Shown piece by piece: positions 27,191-35,981 of a DNA stretch of 64,000 nucleotides (its first letter is position 1; every line of letters starts with the position of its first letter). Where the stretch lies: NCBI RefSeq assembly GCF_014696315.1, contig NZ_JACJPX010000003.1, forward strand, positions 124,001-188,000, read 5' to 3'. The position numbers and the translations under genes were made by a program. This DNA comes from Calothrix membranacea FACHB-236. Its GTDB lineage: Bacteria > Cyanobacteriota > Cyanobacteriia > Cyanobacteriales > Nostocaceae. The notes beneath the pieces are model-generated. The model was not told where the DNA came from and did not search any database. It saw only the letters and a program-made list of their open reading frames with translations.

Positions 27191-29932
27191 ATGAAAATCA
27201 CCCAAGGCAAAATTAACGAGCTGCTGAGTGAGCCAGGATGCGAACACAATCACCATAAGCATGGGCAGAAGAAAAATAAATCTTGTCACCAACAAGCCCA
27301 ACCTGGTGCAGCACAAGGAGGTTGTGCCTTTGACGGAGCATCAATCGCCCTAGTCCCCATTACCGATGTTGCTCATTTAGTCCACGGGCCGATCGCTTGT
27401 TCTGGTAACTCTTGGGGTGGTCGTGGTAGTCTTTCCTCTGGTTCTCATCTCTACAAAATGGGTTTTACAACCGACCTTAATGAGAACGATATTATTTTCG
27501 GTGGGGAAAAAAAGCTGTATAAAGCAATTTTGGAAGTACAGCAACGCTATCAACCCGCAGCAGTATTCGTTTACTCTACTTGTGTGACGGCGCTGATTGG
27601 CGATGATTTAGACGCAGTTTGTGAAGCCGCAGCGAAGAAAACAGGTACACCCGTAATCCCTGTGAATTCCCCTGGTTTTATTGGTAGTAAAAACCTTGGT
27701 AATCGTGTCGGTGGGGAAGCCTTACTAGAATATGTTATCGGTAGTGCTGAACCAGAATATACAACCCCTTATGATATTAATCTCATTGGTGAGTACAACA
27801 TTGCAGGCGAATTGTGGGGAGTTCTACCTTTATTTGAAAAATTAGGTATTCGAGTTTTAGCCAAAATCACGGGTGATGCTAAGTACAAAGAAGTTCAGTA
27901 TGCTCACCGTGCCAAACTAAACGTCATGATCTGCTCCAAAGCCTTGATCAACGTGGCAAGAAAGATGGAAGAACGCTATGGCATTCCCTACATCGAAGAA
28001 TCTTTCTATGGCGTGGATGACATGAATCGCTGTTTGCGGAATATTGCTGCAAAAATCGGTGAGTCCCTTCGGGATAGCTTCGCTTCACAAGCTTTGCAAG
28101 AGCGAGTAGAGAAATTAATTGCCCAAGAAACTGCTGCGCTAGATATTGCATTGGTTTCCTATCGCGCCCGTCTAAAAGGTAAGCGCGTTGTCCTTTATAC
28201 CGGGGGTGTGAAAAGTTGGTCAATCATCTCGGCGGCTAAAGACTTGGGAATGGAAGTTGTCGCCACTAGCACCAAGAAAAGTACTGAGGAAGATAAAGCG
28301 AGGATCAAAGAATTACTAGGAAAAGATGGCATTGCTATGGAAAAAGGTAACGCCCAAGAACTGCTACGGGTAATTGCCCAAACGAAAGCCGATATGTTAA
28401 TTGCTGGTGGTCGCAATCAATACACCGCCCTCAAAGCCCGCATTCCATTTTTAGATATTAATCAAGAACGACATCATCCCTACGCTGGATATGTGGGCAT
28501 GGTGGAGATGGCGCGAGAACTGGATGAAGCGCTTTTCAGTCCAGTATGGGTGCAGGTGCGGAAGCCGGCATTGTGGGAAGATGGAGCAGAGGAGCAGAGG
28601 GGCAGAGGGGCAGAGGAAGAAGGTTTAATCCAAAATCCAAAATCTAAAATCCAAAATTCTGCAAAGTCGGTTGCAGTCAATCCGTTAAAGCAAAGTCAAC
28701 CTTTAGGTGCAGCCTTAGCATTTTTAGGATTGAAGGGCGTAATGCCTTTGTTTCACGGTTCTCAGGGTTGTACTGCCTTCGCCAAAGTCATGTTAGTGCG
28801 GCATTTTCGGGAAGCCATTCCCCTATCCACCACTGCCATGACTGAAGTTACCACTATCTTGGGTGGCGAAGACAATATTGAGCAAGCAATCCTGACGCTG
28901 GTAGAAAAATCAAAGCCAGAAATCATTGGTCTGTTAACTACTGGACTTACGGAAACCAGAGGGGATGATATGGAAGGCATCCTCAGAAGTATCCGCAAAC
29001 GCCACCCAGAATTATATGATTTGCCGATTGTATTTGCTTCTACACCTGATTTTAAAGGTGCATTGCAGGATGGTTTTGCTACAGCAGTCGAAAGCATAGT
29101 TAAAGAAATTCCCCAACCAGGAGAAACCAGGCTAGACCAAATCAATATTTTGGCAAGTTCTGCATTTACAGCTGGGGATGTACAGGAAATTAAAGAGATT
29201 GTTGCAGCCTTTGGGCTAAAAGCCATTGTTGTACCTGACCTTTCCGTTTCACTTGACGGTCACTTGGATGATTCTTACAGTGCAGTGACAGGTGGCGGGA
29301 CAACTTTGGCAGAACTCCGACAAATGGGTAGTTCGGTGTTTACCTTAGCACTAGGCGAGAGTGTGCGCGGTGCAGCCGAGAGTTTGCAACAACGATTTAG
29401 CATACCTTACGAGGTATTTCCCCAACTGACTGGGCTAGATGCAGTAGATAACTTCTTGCAAGGACTGGTTGATATCAGCGGGAATACAGTCCCAGCCAAA
29501 TACCGCCACCAACGCCGCCAGTTGCAAGATGCGATGCTGGATACTCACTTTTACTTCGGGCGTAAGCGGGTGTCGTTAGCCCTAGAACCGGATTTACTGT
29601 GGTCAACAGTTTGGTTTTTGCAATCAATGGGTGCAGAAATTCAAACCGCAGTCACAACCACAAAGTCGCCGCTGTTAGAGCAACTCCCTGTGGAAAGCGT
29701 CACTATTGGCGATTTGGAGGACTTTGAGCGATTAGCAGTAGGTTCTGACCTGCTGATTACTAATTCTCATGGTAAAGCGATCGCTCGTCGTCTACAAAGT
29801 TCTTTCTATCGTCTTGGGTTCCCGATTTTTGACCGCTTGGGTAACGGACAGCGTTGTACTGTCGGCTACCGAGGAACCATGCAATTGTTGTTTGATATCG
29901 GCAACTTATTTTTAGAAGCAGAAGAACATTAG
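27191..29932 (+). CDS. nifEN: Fused FeMo-co scaffold NifE-NifN
   Basis: One 913-residue polypeptide with NifE at residues 1-462 and NifN at about 494-913. Together they form the scaffold on which NifB-co matures to FeMo-co. The NifE part shows [32 protein letters not shown] and [15 protein letters not shown]. The NifN part shows [35 protein letters not shown] and ATSTK-type nucleotide-fold segments. The linker (residues 463-493) is highly charged, [14 protein letters not shown] then QNPKSKIQN. It is encoded by intergenic-type repeats (GCAGAGG units 28582-28619 and AATCCAAA units 28627-28658). I recall the same fusion in the nif2 cluster of Anabaena variabilis. Confidence 0.95.
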   Translation: MKITQGKINELLSEPGCEHNHHKHGQKKNKSCHQQAQPGAAQGGCAFDGASIALVPITDVAHLVHGPIACSGNSWGGRGSLSSGSHLYKMGFTTDLNENDIIFGGEKKLYKAILEVQQRYQPAAVFVYSTCVTALIGDDLDAVCEAAAKKTGTPVIPVNSPGFIGSKNLGNRVGGEALLEYVIGSAEPEYTTPYDINLIGEYNIAGELWGVLPLFEKLGIRVLAKITGDAKYKEVQYAHRAKLNVMICSKALINVARKMEERYGIPYIEESFYGVDDMNRCLRNIAAKIGESLRDSFASQALQERVEKLIAQETAALDIALVSYRARLKGKRVVLYTGGVKSWSIISAAKDLGMEVVATSTKKSTEEDKARIKELLGKDGIAMEKGNAQELLRVIAQTKADMLIAGGRNQYTALKARIPFLDINQERHHPYAGYVGMVEMARELDEALFSPVWVQVRKPALWEDGAEEQRGRGAEEEGLIQNPKSKIQNSAKSVAVNPLKQSQPLGAALAFLGLKGVMPLFHGSQGCTAFAKVMLVRHFREAIPLSTTAMTEVTTILGGEDNIEQAILTLVEKSKPEIIGLLTTGLTETRGDDMEGILRSIRKRHPELYDLPIVFASTPDFKGALQDGFATAVESIVKEIPQPGETRLDQINILASSAFTAGDVQEIKEIVAAFGLKAIVVPDLSVSLDGHLDDSYSAVTGGGTTLAELRQMGSSVFTLALGESVRGAAESLQQRFSIPYEVFPQLTGLDAVDNFLQGLVDISGNTVPAKYRHQRRQLQDAMLDTHFYFGRKRVSLALEPDLLWSTVWFLQSMGAEIQTAVTTTKSPLLEQLPVESVTIGDLEDFERLAVGSDLLITNSHGKAIARRLQSSFYRLGFPIFDRLGNGQRCTVGYRGTMQLLFDIGNLFLEAEEH
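28582..28658 (+). repeat. Repeat-derived linker inside nifEN
   Basis: GCAGAGG units are followed by AATCCAAAATC-type units, in frame. The same AAAATCCAAAATCTAAAATC family is intergenic at about 21370-21398 and, on the other strand, 54594-54632. This marks the former nifE-nifN spacer. Confidence 0.8.
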
Positions 29933-29985
29933 TTGACTGTTGACCGTTGACTGTTGACTGTGGATTTATAGTTGGAGGACAAATT

Positions 29986-30390
29986 ATGAAAATTGCTTTT
30001 ACAACTAGCGACCAAATTCATATTAATGCTCATTTTGGTTGGGCGAAAAAAATTGATGTTTATGAAGTTTCACCAGAGGGGTATCAGTTTCTCAATACTC
30101 TGAGATTTGATGGCGACCTCAAAGAAGATGGTAATGAGGATAAATTAGTTCCCAAAATTGAAGCTTTAGCTGATTGCACAATTGTTTATGTATCAGCAAT
30201 TGGCGGCAGTGCGGCGGCTCGGTTAATTAAGAACCGCATTACACCCATTAAAGCTAGGTCTGAAAATGACAAAATTACTGACCTTCTGGATCAGTTAGTC
30301 CAGACCTTGAAAAGCAGTCCTCCACCTTGGTTACGGAAAGCTTTACAACAAAAATCATCAAATTTTGCAGAAGAGGAAGTAGGCGTATGA
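29986..30390 (+). CDS. nifX: FeMo-co carrier protein NifX
   Basis: NifX binds NifB-co and FeMo-co precursors in transit to NifEN. It has 134 residues from the ATG at 29986, which has a perfect GGAGGA ribosome site; the longer frame from 29947 is GTTGACT-type repeat sequence. The dinitrogenase iron-molybdenum cofactor fold is visible in MKIAFTTSDQIHINAHFGWAK and YVSAIGGSAAARLIKNRITP, homologous to the C-terminal part of NifB. Its stop overlaps the next start (ATGA). Confidence 0.93.
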   Translation: MKIAFTTSDQIHINAHFGWAKKIDVYEVSPEGYQFLNTLRFDGDLKEDGNEDKLVPKIEALADCTIVYVSAIGGSAAARLIKNRITPIKARSENDKITDLLDQLVQTLKSSPPPWLRKALQQKSSNFAEEEVGV

Positions 30391-30863
30391 GTTCAACTGA
30401 AATTGTTAATCAAACTGTTCCTAACGAAGCTTTAAATTCTCCTTTTGTCCAAGAGTTAGTTAGACAAATTCGCGCTCAAGATTCTTATGGATTTTATCGC
30501 AATTGGTCAGATGAATTAATTCTTAAACCTTATATTGTTAGCAAGCAAGCTAAACGCCAAATTTCTGTAGAGGGTGATGTTGAACCCGCTACCAAAGCCA
30601 GAATTATGTCATTCTATCGCGCGATCGCCGCCCAAATCGAGCATAAAACTGGTTCATTATCTCAAGTAGTTCTCGATTTGAGTCATGAAGGTTTTGGCTG
30701 GGTGTTGGTTTTTTCCGGTCGTTTGCTACTAGTCTCTAGAACCTTACGCGATGCTCAACGTTTCGGCTTTGATTCCCTAGAAAAACTAGCAGAAGAAGGC
30801 GATAAACTCACACAAAAGGGCATTGAATTAGCAGAAAAATACACTGAAGTTGCCAAGTTGTAA
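30387..30863 (+). CDS. NifX-associated protein (DUF269)
   Basis: Protein of 158 residues of the DUF269 family, nearly always next to nifX; biochemical role unknown. Recognisable parts are FVQELVRQIRAQDSYGFYRN, the W-S-D element (WSDELILKPYIV), and the C-terminal helix LLLVSRTLRDAQRFGF. The ATG at 30387 overlaps the nifX stop by four bases; the longer frame from 30327 lies inside nifX. Translational coupling supports a joint role with NifX. Confidence 0.9.
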   Translation: MSSTEIVNQTVPNEALNSPFVQELVRQIRAQDSYGFYRNWSDELILKPYIVSKQAKRQISVEGDVEPATKARIMSFYRAIAAQIEHKTGSLSQVVLDLSHEGFGWVLVFSGRLLLVSRTLRDAQRFGFDSLEKLAEEGDKLTQKGIELAEKYTEVAKL

Positions 30864-30882
30864 GAATTCACAGGAGAAAATT

Positions 30883-31119
30883 ATGGTGCCAGCAGCAGAG
30901 ACAGATTGCGAAAATCAAAAAGCTATTGAAGATTTAAAACTACAAATTAAGCGGCTAAATAGTAAAGCAGGTCAAATGAAGATGGATCTGCATGATTTAG
31001 CGGAAGGCTTGCCAACCGATTACCAAAACTTGACAGCCTTAGCATCTGAAACTTATGAAATTTACCGTCATTTGGATGAACTGAAATCTCAGCTAAAAAA
31101 TTTGGAGCAAAAATCATGA
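30883..31119 (+). CDS. CCE_0567-family small coiled-coil protein
   Basis: Helical protein of 78 residues similar to the nif-cluster protein CCE_0567 of Cyanothece, a metal-binding helical-hairpin protein. It consists of a helix with heptads (AIEDLKLQIKRLNSKAGQMK), the conserved turn DLHDLAEGLPTDY and a second helix (SETYEIYRHLDELKSQLKNL). The ATG at 30883 has an AGGAG site seven bases upstream. Its stop overlaps the nifW start by four bases. Confidence 0.85.
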   Translation: MVPAAETDCENQKAIEDLKLQIKRLNSKAGQMKMDLHDLAEGLPTDYQNLTALASETYEIYRHLDELKSQLKNLEQKS

Positions 31120-31433
31120 CATGGGATGTAGAAAAGTTTAATCAAATTGTCGATGCGGAGGAATATTTTGATTTTTTTAAACTTGATTACGATCCTAAAG
31201 TTGTCTATGTTAATCGCTTACATATTTTGAAGCTTTTTTCTGAATACATTCGCGAGATTGATACTAATAATTCCGCAATCAGCCAAGCAGAAAAACTCGA
31301 TTTATACTGCACAGCACTCAAACAATCTTACGAAATTTTTCTCAGTTCCACACCTCTACAACAAAAGCTGTTCAAGGTGTTTAAACACAAGCCAAACAAT
31401 ATTGTCATGCTGACAGAAATAGCCACCAGTTAA
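31116..31433 (+). CDS. nifW: Nitrogenase stabilising/protective protein NifW
   Basis: NifW is needed for full MoFe-protein activity and may protect it from oxygen or help homocitrate insertion. It has 105 residues, normal for the family. The core EEYFDFFKLDYDPKVVYVNR and RLHILKLFSEYI, with the ending KVFKHKPNNIVML, is diagnostic. The start overlaps the previous gene (ATGA). Confidence 0.93.
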   Translation: MTWDVEKFNQIVDAEEYFDFFKLDYDPKVVYVNRLHILKLFSEYIREIDTNNSAISQAEKLDLYCTALKQSYEIFLSSTPLQQKLFKVFKHKPNNIVMLTEIATS

Positions 31434-31439
31434 ATCTCT

Positions 31440-31520
31440 TTCTCTGTGTTCTCCGCGCTCTCTGCGGTTATATAAATTATTTTTTAACCGCAGAGTTCAC
31501 AGAGGCGCAGAGTGAAGAAG
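31440..31520. repeat. Dispersed inverted repeat, nifW-hesA spacer
   Basis: TCTCTGCGGTTA pairs with TAACCGCAGAG, followed by TCACAGAGGCGCAGAG. A related copy lies at about 52820-52885 between coxC and coxA. It may act as an mRNA processing hairpin inside the operon. Confidence 0.7.
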
Positions 31521-31607
31521 TGAGAAATTTATTGTAGATGTATGCACTTTGAAAGGGCTATCCCTAGCCCCTAGCCTCTAGCCCCTTCAAGACAGGAGAA
31601 ATCAACA

Positions 31608-32408
31608 GTGGTAAACCTCTCGCCTACTGAATTAGAACGTTACCGCCGCCAAATCATACTCCCTGGTTTTGGCAAAGAAGCACAGCAACGACTCAAGTCA
31701 TCAACGGTAGTGGTTACAGGTGTGGGAGGATTAGGCGGTACAGCAGCACTTTACTTGGCGGTAGCTGGTGTTGGGCGGCTGATTCTGGTTCGAGGCGGTG
31801 AGTTGCGGCTAGATGACATGAATCGCCAAATTCTCATGAGTGACGATTGGGTAGGTAAGCCGCGCGTGTTTAAAGCCAAAGAACGGCTTGAGGATATCAA
31901 CCCAGATGTGGAAGTCGAAGCCATATTTGATTACGTTACACCGGATAATGTCGATTCCTTGGTTCAATCTGCCGATGTTGCGCTTGACTGCGCCCACAAC
32001 TTTGTGGAACGCGATTTATTGAATGCAGCTTGCGTGCGTTGGCGTAAGCCGATGGTAGAAGCGGCGATGGATGGGATGGAAGCTTATTTAACCACAATTG
32101 TCCCTGGCGTGACACCTTGCTTATCTTGCCTATTTCCCGAAAAACCAGAATGGGATCGGCGCGGCTTTGGCGTGCTGGGTGCAGTTTCTGGAACCCTTGC
32201 CTGTTTAACAGCACTAGAAGCAATTAAGTTGATTACTGGATTTAGTCAGCCACTGTTATCGCAACTATTAACAATGGATTTACACCAGATGGCATTTGCC
32301 AAGCGTCGTTCCTACCGCGATCGCAATTGTCCAGTTTGCGGTACTCATTCTCCCCATTATCATAACCCCCTACAGCTGAGTCACTTTGCCTTAGCCAGTG
32401 CTGAGTAA
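31608..32408 (+). CDS. hesA: HesA, ThiF/MoeB-like adenylyltransferase
   Basis: HesA belongs to the E1-like ThiF/MoeB family and is linked to molybdenum or sulfur handling for nitrogenase in cyanobacteria. It has 266 residues. The nucleotide motif is VVVTGVGGLGGTAALYLAVAG. An arginine finger segment follows (LDDMNRQILM), as do two zinc-binding cysteine pairs (CLSCLFPE and CPVCGTH). The start is a GTG at 31608 with an AGGAGA site 8-9 bases upstream; no ATG fits. Confidence 0.9.
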   Translation: MVNLSPTELERYRRQIILPGFGKEAQQRLKSSTVVVTGVGGLGGTAALYLAVAGVGRLILVRGGELRLDDMNRQILMSDDWVGKPRVFKAKERLEDINPDVEVEAIFDYVTPDNVDSLVQSADVALDCAHNFVERDLLNAACVRWRKPMVEAAMDGMEAYLTTIVPGVTPCLSCLFPEKPEWDRRGFGVLGAVSGTLACLTALEAIKLITGFSQPLLSQLLTMDLHQMAFAKRRSYRDRNCPVCGTHSPHYHNPLQLSHFALASAE

Positions 32409-32452
32409 GAAGTTCTTCTGTCTCCCAATCCCCAATCCCTAGTCCCCAAATT

Positions 32453-32824
32453 ATGACTCTCACATTAACAGAAGCAGCAGAATTCCGTCTTCGTACTTTT
32501 CTTTTAGCCTCAAATAAAGATGAAAATGCTACTCAACGAGGCATCCGTGTTGCTGTTGAGGATGGCGGTTGTAGTGGTTATCAATATGCCATCAAAGTGA
32601 TCAACGCTCCCCAAGCCGATGACATAGTGATGCAGCAAGGCAAATTACGCATCTACGTTGATTCAAAAAGTGCGCCATTACTAGAAGGCGTTGTGGTTGA
32701 TTTTGTCGATGGCTTGCTGGAAAGCGGATTTAAGTTTAGCAATCCCAACGCTACTGATACCTGTGGTTGTGGGAAATCATTCCAAGCAGGTAATTGTTCT
32801 CCTGCTGGCGTACCTTGTAGCTGA
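32453..32824 (+). CDS. hesB: HesB/IscA-type iron-sulfur carrier
   Basis: A-type carrier for iron-sulfur clusters, 123 residues. The three ligand cysteines are visible: CSGYQYAIKV in the centre and DTCGCGKSF at the C-terminus, before a short extra tail CSPAGVPCS. It follows hesA after 44 bases. HesB genes in nif clusters of cyanobacteria are co-induced with nitrogenase. Confidence 0.92.
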   Translation: MTLTLTEAAEFRLRTFLLASNKDENATQRGIRVAVEDGGCSGYQYAIKVINAPQADDIVMQQGKLRIYVDSKSAPLLEGVVVDFVDGLLESGFKFSNPNATDTCGCGKSFQAGNCSPAGVPCS

Positions 32825-32860
32825 TTACTGAAACCTTTATTTATTGTGGAGGATATGACA

Positions 32861-33160
32861 ATGACAACTTTTCAAGTGAGATTGATCAATAAAAAGCGAT
32901 CGCTCGACATTACCATTCCTGTTGATGAAAATACCACGATTCTAGATGCTGCTGAAGCACAAGACTTAGAGTTACCCTTTTCCTGTCGTTCTGGTTCTTG
33001 CTCTAGTTGCGTTGCCAAAGTAGTTGAAGGTGAAGTCGATCAATCGGAACAGGTATTTCTCGATGATGAGCAGATGGCGAAAGGATTTATTGTCCTCTGT
33101 GTTACCTACCCCCGTTCTGACTGCACGATTCGCACTCACCAAGAACCTTATTTAGTTTAA
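32861..33160 (+). CDS. fdxH: Plant-type 2Fe-2S ferredoxin FdxH
   Basis: Immediate electron donor to NifH, 99 residues. The cluster motif is [16 protein letters not shown] with the fourth ligand in [11 protein letters not shown]. The start ATG at 32861 has a GGAGGA site seven bases upstream; a second ATG at 32855 is too near that site. The heterocyst-type lysines at the N-terminus (INKKRS) are present, as in nitrogenase-active FdxH. Confidence 0.93.
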   Translation: MTTFQVRLINKKRSLDITIPVDENTTILDAAEAQDLELPFSCRSGSCSSCVAKVVEGEVDQSEQVFLDDEQMAKGFIVLCVTYPRSDCTIRTHQEPYLV

Positions 33161-33251
33161 GTGATGATAGTTAACAGTTGACTGTTGACTGTTAACTGCG
33201 CTCAAGCATTTTTGAATTGATTTGTCCCTGGCAATTACGGAAAATTACACT

Positions 33252-33548
33252 ATGGCAATACTTACTGGTATAACCTTTGGGGGACAAGCCTGGACACCCC
33301 AATTTGTTCAAGATATTAACCAAGACAAATGCATTGGCTGTGGTAGATGTTTTAAAGCTTGTGGTCGGAATGTGCTAATTCTGCAAGCATTAAATGAAGA
33401 TGGTGAGTTAGTAGAAGATGAGGAGAATGAAGAAATAGAGCGTAAAGTTATGTCGATCATTCATCCTGAATATTGTATTGGCTGTCAAGCTTGTGCTAGG
33501 ACTTGTCCCAAAAATTGTTACACCCACAGTCCACTCGAACAAAATTAA
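33252..33548 (+). CDS. fdxB: Nif-specific ferredoxin III (FdxB type)
   Basis: Two-cluster ferredoxin of 98 residues with motifs [15 protein letters not shown] and [15 protein letters not shown], separated by an acidic insert ([11 protein letters not shown]). This is the TIGR02936-type nif ferredoxin. The ATG at 33252 begins [18 protein letters not shown], the usual family start. It is the last recognisable gene of the nif operon; a 220-base gap to the convergent NADH dehydrogenase gene follows with no clear terminator. Confidence 0.9.
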   Translation: MAILTGITFGGQAWTPQFVQDINQDKCIGCGRCFKACGRNVLILQALNEDGELVEDEENEEIERKVMSIIHPEYCIGCQACARTCPKNCYTHSPLEQN

Positions 33549-33771
33549 TATAGTTTTATTTGGCAGCTTGACAAGCACAAAATTACCAAGAGGATGTGTA
33601 AATTAAGTTTTCTGCAAAGTGTTTTAGCCAATTCAGTGAGGTGCTTTTCTGACTGAATAAATTGCAGAAACTAGCTCATCCAATTTCTAGAACCTAGAGA
33701 AGGTCAGATTCTTCCTCCTCTATTTCTTCTTCCCACTCTGCTTATGCAGCAATAGGATAATTTATTTCTTG

Positions 33772-35097
33772 CTAGCTCCTTTGCAAGTTAACAGGTTTTA
33801 CTTCTGTAAAAGCTTCTCGACCTGTAATTAATCGAGAACGACGATTTCGAGTAATATAATTCCACGCCCACTGGAATACTACTAGTAATTTGGTATCAAA
33901 CTCGATTAAGAAGTAGATATGAACTAATAGCCAAAATACCCAAGCTAGGAAACCTTGGAGTTTGATCAAGCCTAAATCTACAACAGCTAAATTTTGCCCA
34001 ATCATCGCCAAACTACCTACATCGTTGTAATGGAATTGTGGCAAAGTCTGACCTTTCAGCCGTCTTTTAATGAGTTTTGCTACATACTCTCCTTGTTGTT
34101 TAGCTACAGGTGCAACACCAGGTAAGGGTTTACCATCTTGATGGGAAAAGTTGGCTAAATCTCCAACTACAAAAATGTTTTTATAATCTCTGACAGTCAA
34201 GTCGGGTTCTACAATCACACGTCCGGCGTGATCGCACTCTACATCTGTACGTTCTGCTAGGATTTGACCCATTGGGGAACCTTTGACACCTGCTGCCCAT
34301 AAGACAGTTTGTGAGGGAATTTCTTTTACTTCACCTGCTTGCTTGAAAGTAACGATGTTATTTTCAATATTTATCACCCTAGTTTTAGTGTGAATAACTA
34401 CACCTAATTTTGCCAAAGATTGCTCTGCTACTTGGGATAAGGTTGGCGCAATGTGTGGCAGGATGCGATCGCCTCCTTGCAATAGTAAAATTTTGGTTTC
34501 TGAGGTGTCGATGCTGCGGAAATCTTCTTTGAGGGTTTTGTATGCCAATTCCGCGATCGCACCTGCTAATTCTACTCCTGTAGGGCCACCACCCACAATC
34601 ACAAAAGTCAACCAAGCACGGCGTTTTTCGGGATTGGTTTCTCTTTCGGCTGCTTCAAATGCACCAAATATCCGGCGACGCATTTCTATTGCATCTTCCA
34701 CAGTTTTCAAGCCAGGAGCAAAGTCTTTCCAGTTATCTTTACCAAAATAGGAATGATTAGCACCTGTGGCGACAATTAATGTGTCATATTTTACTGCTTT
34801 ATCGCCCATCATTACTTTTTGTGCTTTGGGATCAATATCGCTGACTTCTCCCAGCAAAACTTGTGTATTCTTGCTTTTGCTAAATACGGATCGCAATGGC
34901 GAGGAAATATCTCCAGGTGATAGTGTACCTGTAGCAACTTGATATAAAAGTGGCTGAAATAGGTGAAAGTTACGTTTATCAATGAGAGTAACATTTACAT
35001 TAGCTTTAGCTAGATGTTTTGCTGTATAAAGTCCACCAAAGCCACCACCAACAATTACTACTTGATGTTGTGCTTTTTTATCAACTGAAATTACCAT
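33772..35097 (-). CDS. Type II NAD(P)H dehydrogenase (NDH-2)
   Basis: Single-subunit flavoprotein that oxidises NADH and reduces plastoquinone without pumping protons; 441 residues from the ATG at 35097 (MVISVDKKAQHQVVIVGGGF). An upstream ATG at 35148 would add 17 residues. FAD-binding VVIVGGGFGGLYTAKHLAKA is near the N-terminus. The NADH-binding fold is FVIVGGGPTGVELAGAIAEL. The FAD domain end reads IFVVGDLANFSHQDG. A C-terminal amphipathic/membrane helix (GFLAWVFWLLVHIYFL) docks it to the membrane. It converges on the nif operon; a role in respiratory oxygen removal is possible but not shown. Confidence 0.9.
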   Translation of the reverse strand: MVISVDKKAQHQVVIVGGGFGGLYTAKHLAKANVNVTLIDKRNFHLFQPLLYQVATGTLSPGDISSPLRSVFSKSKNTQVLLGEVSDIDPKAQKVMMGDKAVKYDTLIVATGANHSYFGKDNWKDFAPGLKTVEDAIEMRRRIFGAFEAAERETNPEKRRAWLTFVIVGGGPTGVELAGAIAELAYKTLKEDFRSIDTSETKILLLQGGDRILPHIAPTLSQVAEQSLAKLGVVIHTKTRVINIENNIVTFKQAGEVKEIPSQTVLWAAGVKGSPMGQILAERTDVECDHAGRVIVEPDLTVRDYKNIFVVGDLANFSHQDGKPLPGVAPVAKQQGEYVAKLIKRRLKGQTLPQFHYNDVGSLAMIGQNLAVVDLGLIKLQGFLAWVFWLLVHIYFLIEFDTKLLVVFQWAWNYITRNRRSRLITGREAFTEVKPVNLQRS

Positions 35098-35148
35098 GAA
35101 AAAATATCGCCTTGTGTTAAGAGAGTTGTAACTTTTCTTAACATTCAT

Positions 35149-35611
35149 GTAACAGCATTATGCTTCCAGTTGCCGTTTATTTAGAACAATTTAAAAAATC
35201 CTAAAAGTAGCGAAAGTTAGTATTTACTTATTATTGATAGCTAAAGTTTTCTTTTGATATTGCAATAACTTTAATTAAAAAACTGTATTTAATTTTCAAT
35301 ATTGTGCTTTCTCAGTATTAAAAGCTAATAGATAGGACTCATATTTGATTTTTGACGTTCACGTAGGATGCGTTAGCGATAGCGTAACGCATCGGTGCCA
35401 AAGCTGTTCTGATATTTTTTCAAAAATCAAATTGGATTCCTATAGGAATCTCCCCCCGCCCTTGCAAACTTTCCCAGACGAAGAAATTAGTAATTTTATT
35501 GACAAAACTTTTAATTACGAGTGATTACTGATGATTGCAGCATTTAAGCATAGCTAGGATGTAGCAAATAATATAGCATCTGCTACTTGAAATAGTGAAT
35601 CTAAGAGGTAA
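35149..35611. repeat. Intergenic region with dispersed hairpin
   Basis: The 460-base gap is AT-rich. At 35367-35393 it carries a palindrome, GATGCGTTAGCG with CGTAACGCATC, preceded by GTTCACGTAG. The same unit is found at 52892-52920. No gene is seen. Confidence 0.7.
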
Positions 35612-35833
35612 ATGACTATTAAAAAACCCTTGGCAAGAAATCAGCCAGAGGTAGGACAGCTCATCCGTAAGCTGCGGCTTTTGGCTGGGCTAACGCAAGA
35701 ACAGTTTGCAGCCTCTCTAGGCGTTACATATTCAACAATTAACCGTTGGGAAAATAAACGCTCTCAACCATCACCTTTGGCGATGGAGAAGATTGAGGGA
35801 ATGTTGCAGGAAATGGGCGAACAAGTTTATTAG
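35612..35833 (+). CDS. Small XRE-family helix-turn-helix protein
   Basis: DNA-binding protein of 73 residues made up almost wholly of one Cro/C1 HTH (VGQLIRKLRLLAGLTQEQFAA, then LGVTYSTINRWENKRSQPSP). A good AAGAGG site precedes the ATG. It lies 148 bases before the toxin-fold helicase gene on the same strand. XRE proteins of this size are common antitoxins, so it may regulate or neutralise the next gene. Single-gene XRE regulators are also common, so the pairing is inference. Confidence 0.8.
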   Translation: MTIKKPLARNQPEVGQLIRKLRLLAGLTQEQFAASLGVTYSTINRWENKRSQPSPLAMEKIEGMLQEMGEQVY

Positions 35834-35981
35834 TTCTAGAAAGTCAGGCATATTTGCTCTGTTTGGGTATGGGCGATCGCAAATTTCACTTGGCAATTGA
35901 GGATTAATAAGAGTTAGACCAATATTAATTATTTATCTATGTATTTTTTGACTAATTTATTTAAGCTGACAAAACAAAATT

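Noticed and set aside
28762-29226. 154-codon open frame on the minus strand within nifEN
   Set aside because: It is a shadow of the strongly supported nifN part, with no ribosome site and no family resemblance.
27191-29932. nifEN fusion as a sequencing or assembly error
   Set aside because: The frame is open over the entire linker, both halves are intact, and the same fusion is recalled from another cyanobacterial nif2 cluster. A frameshift error would have to be coincidentally compensated.
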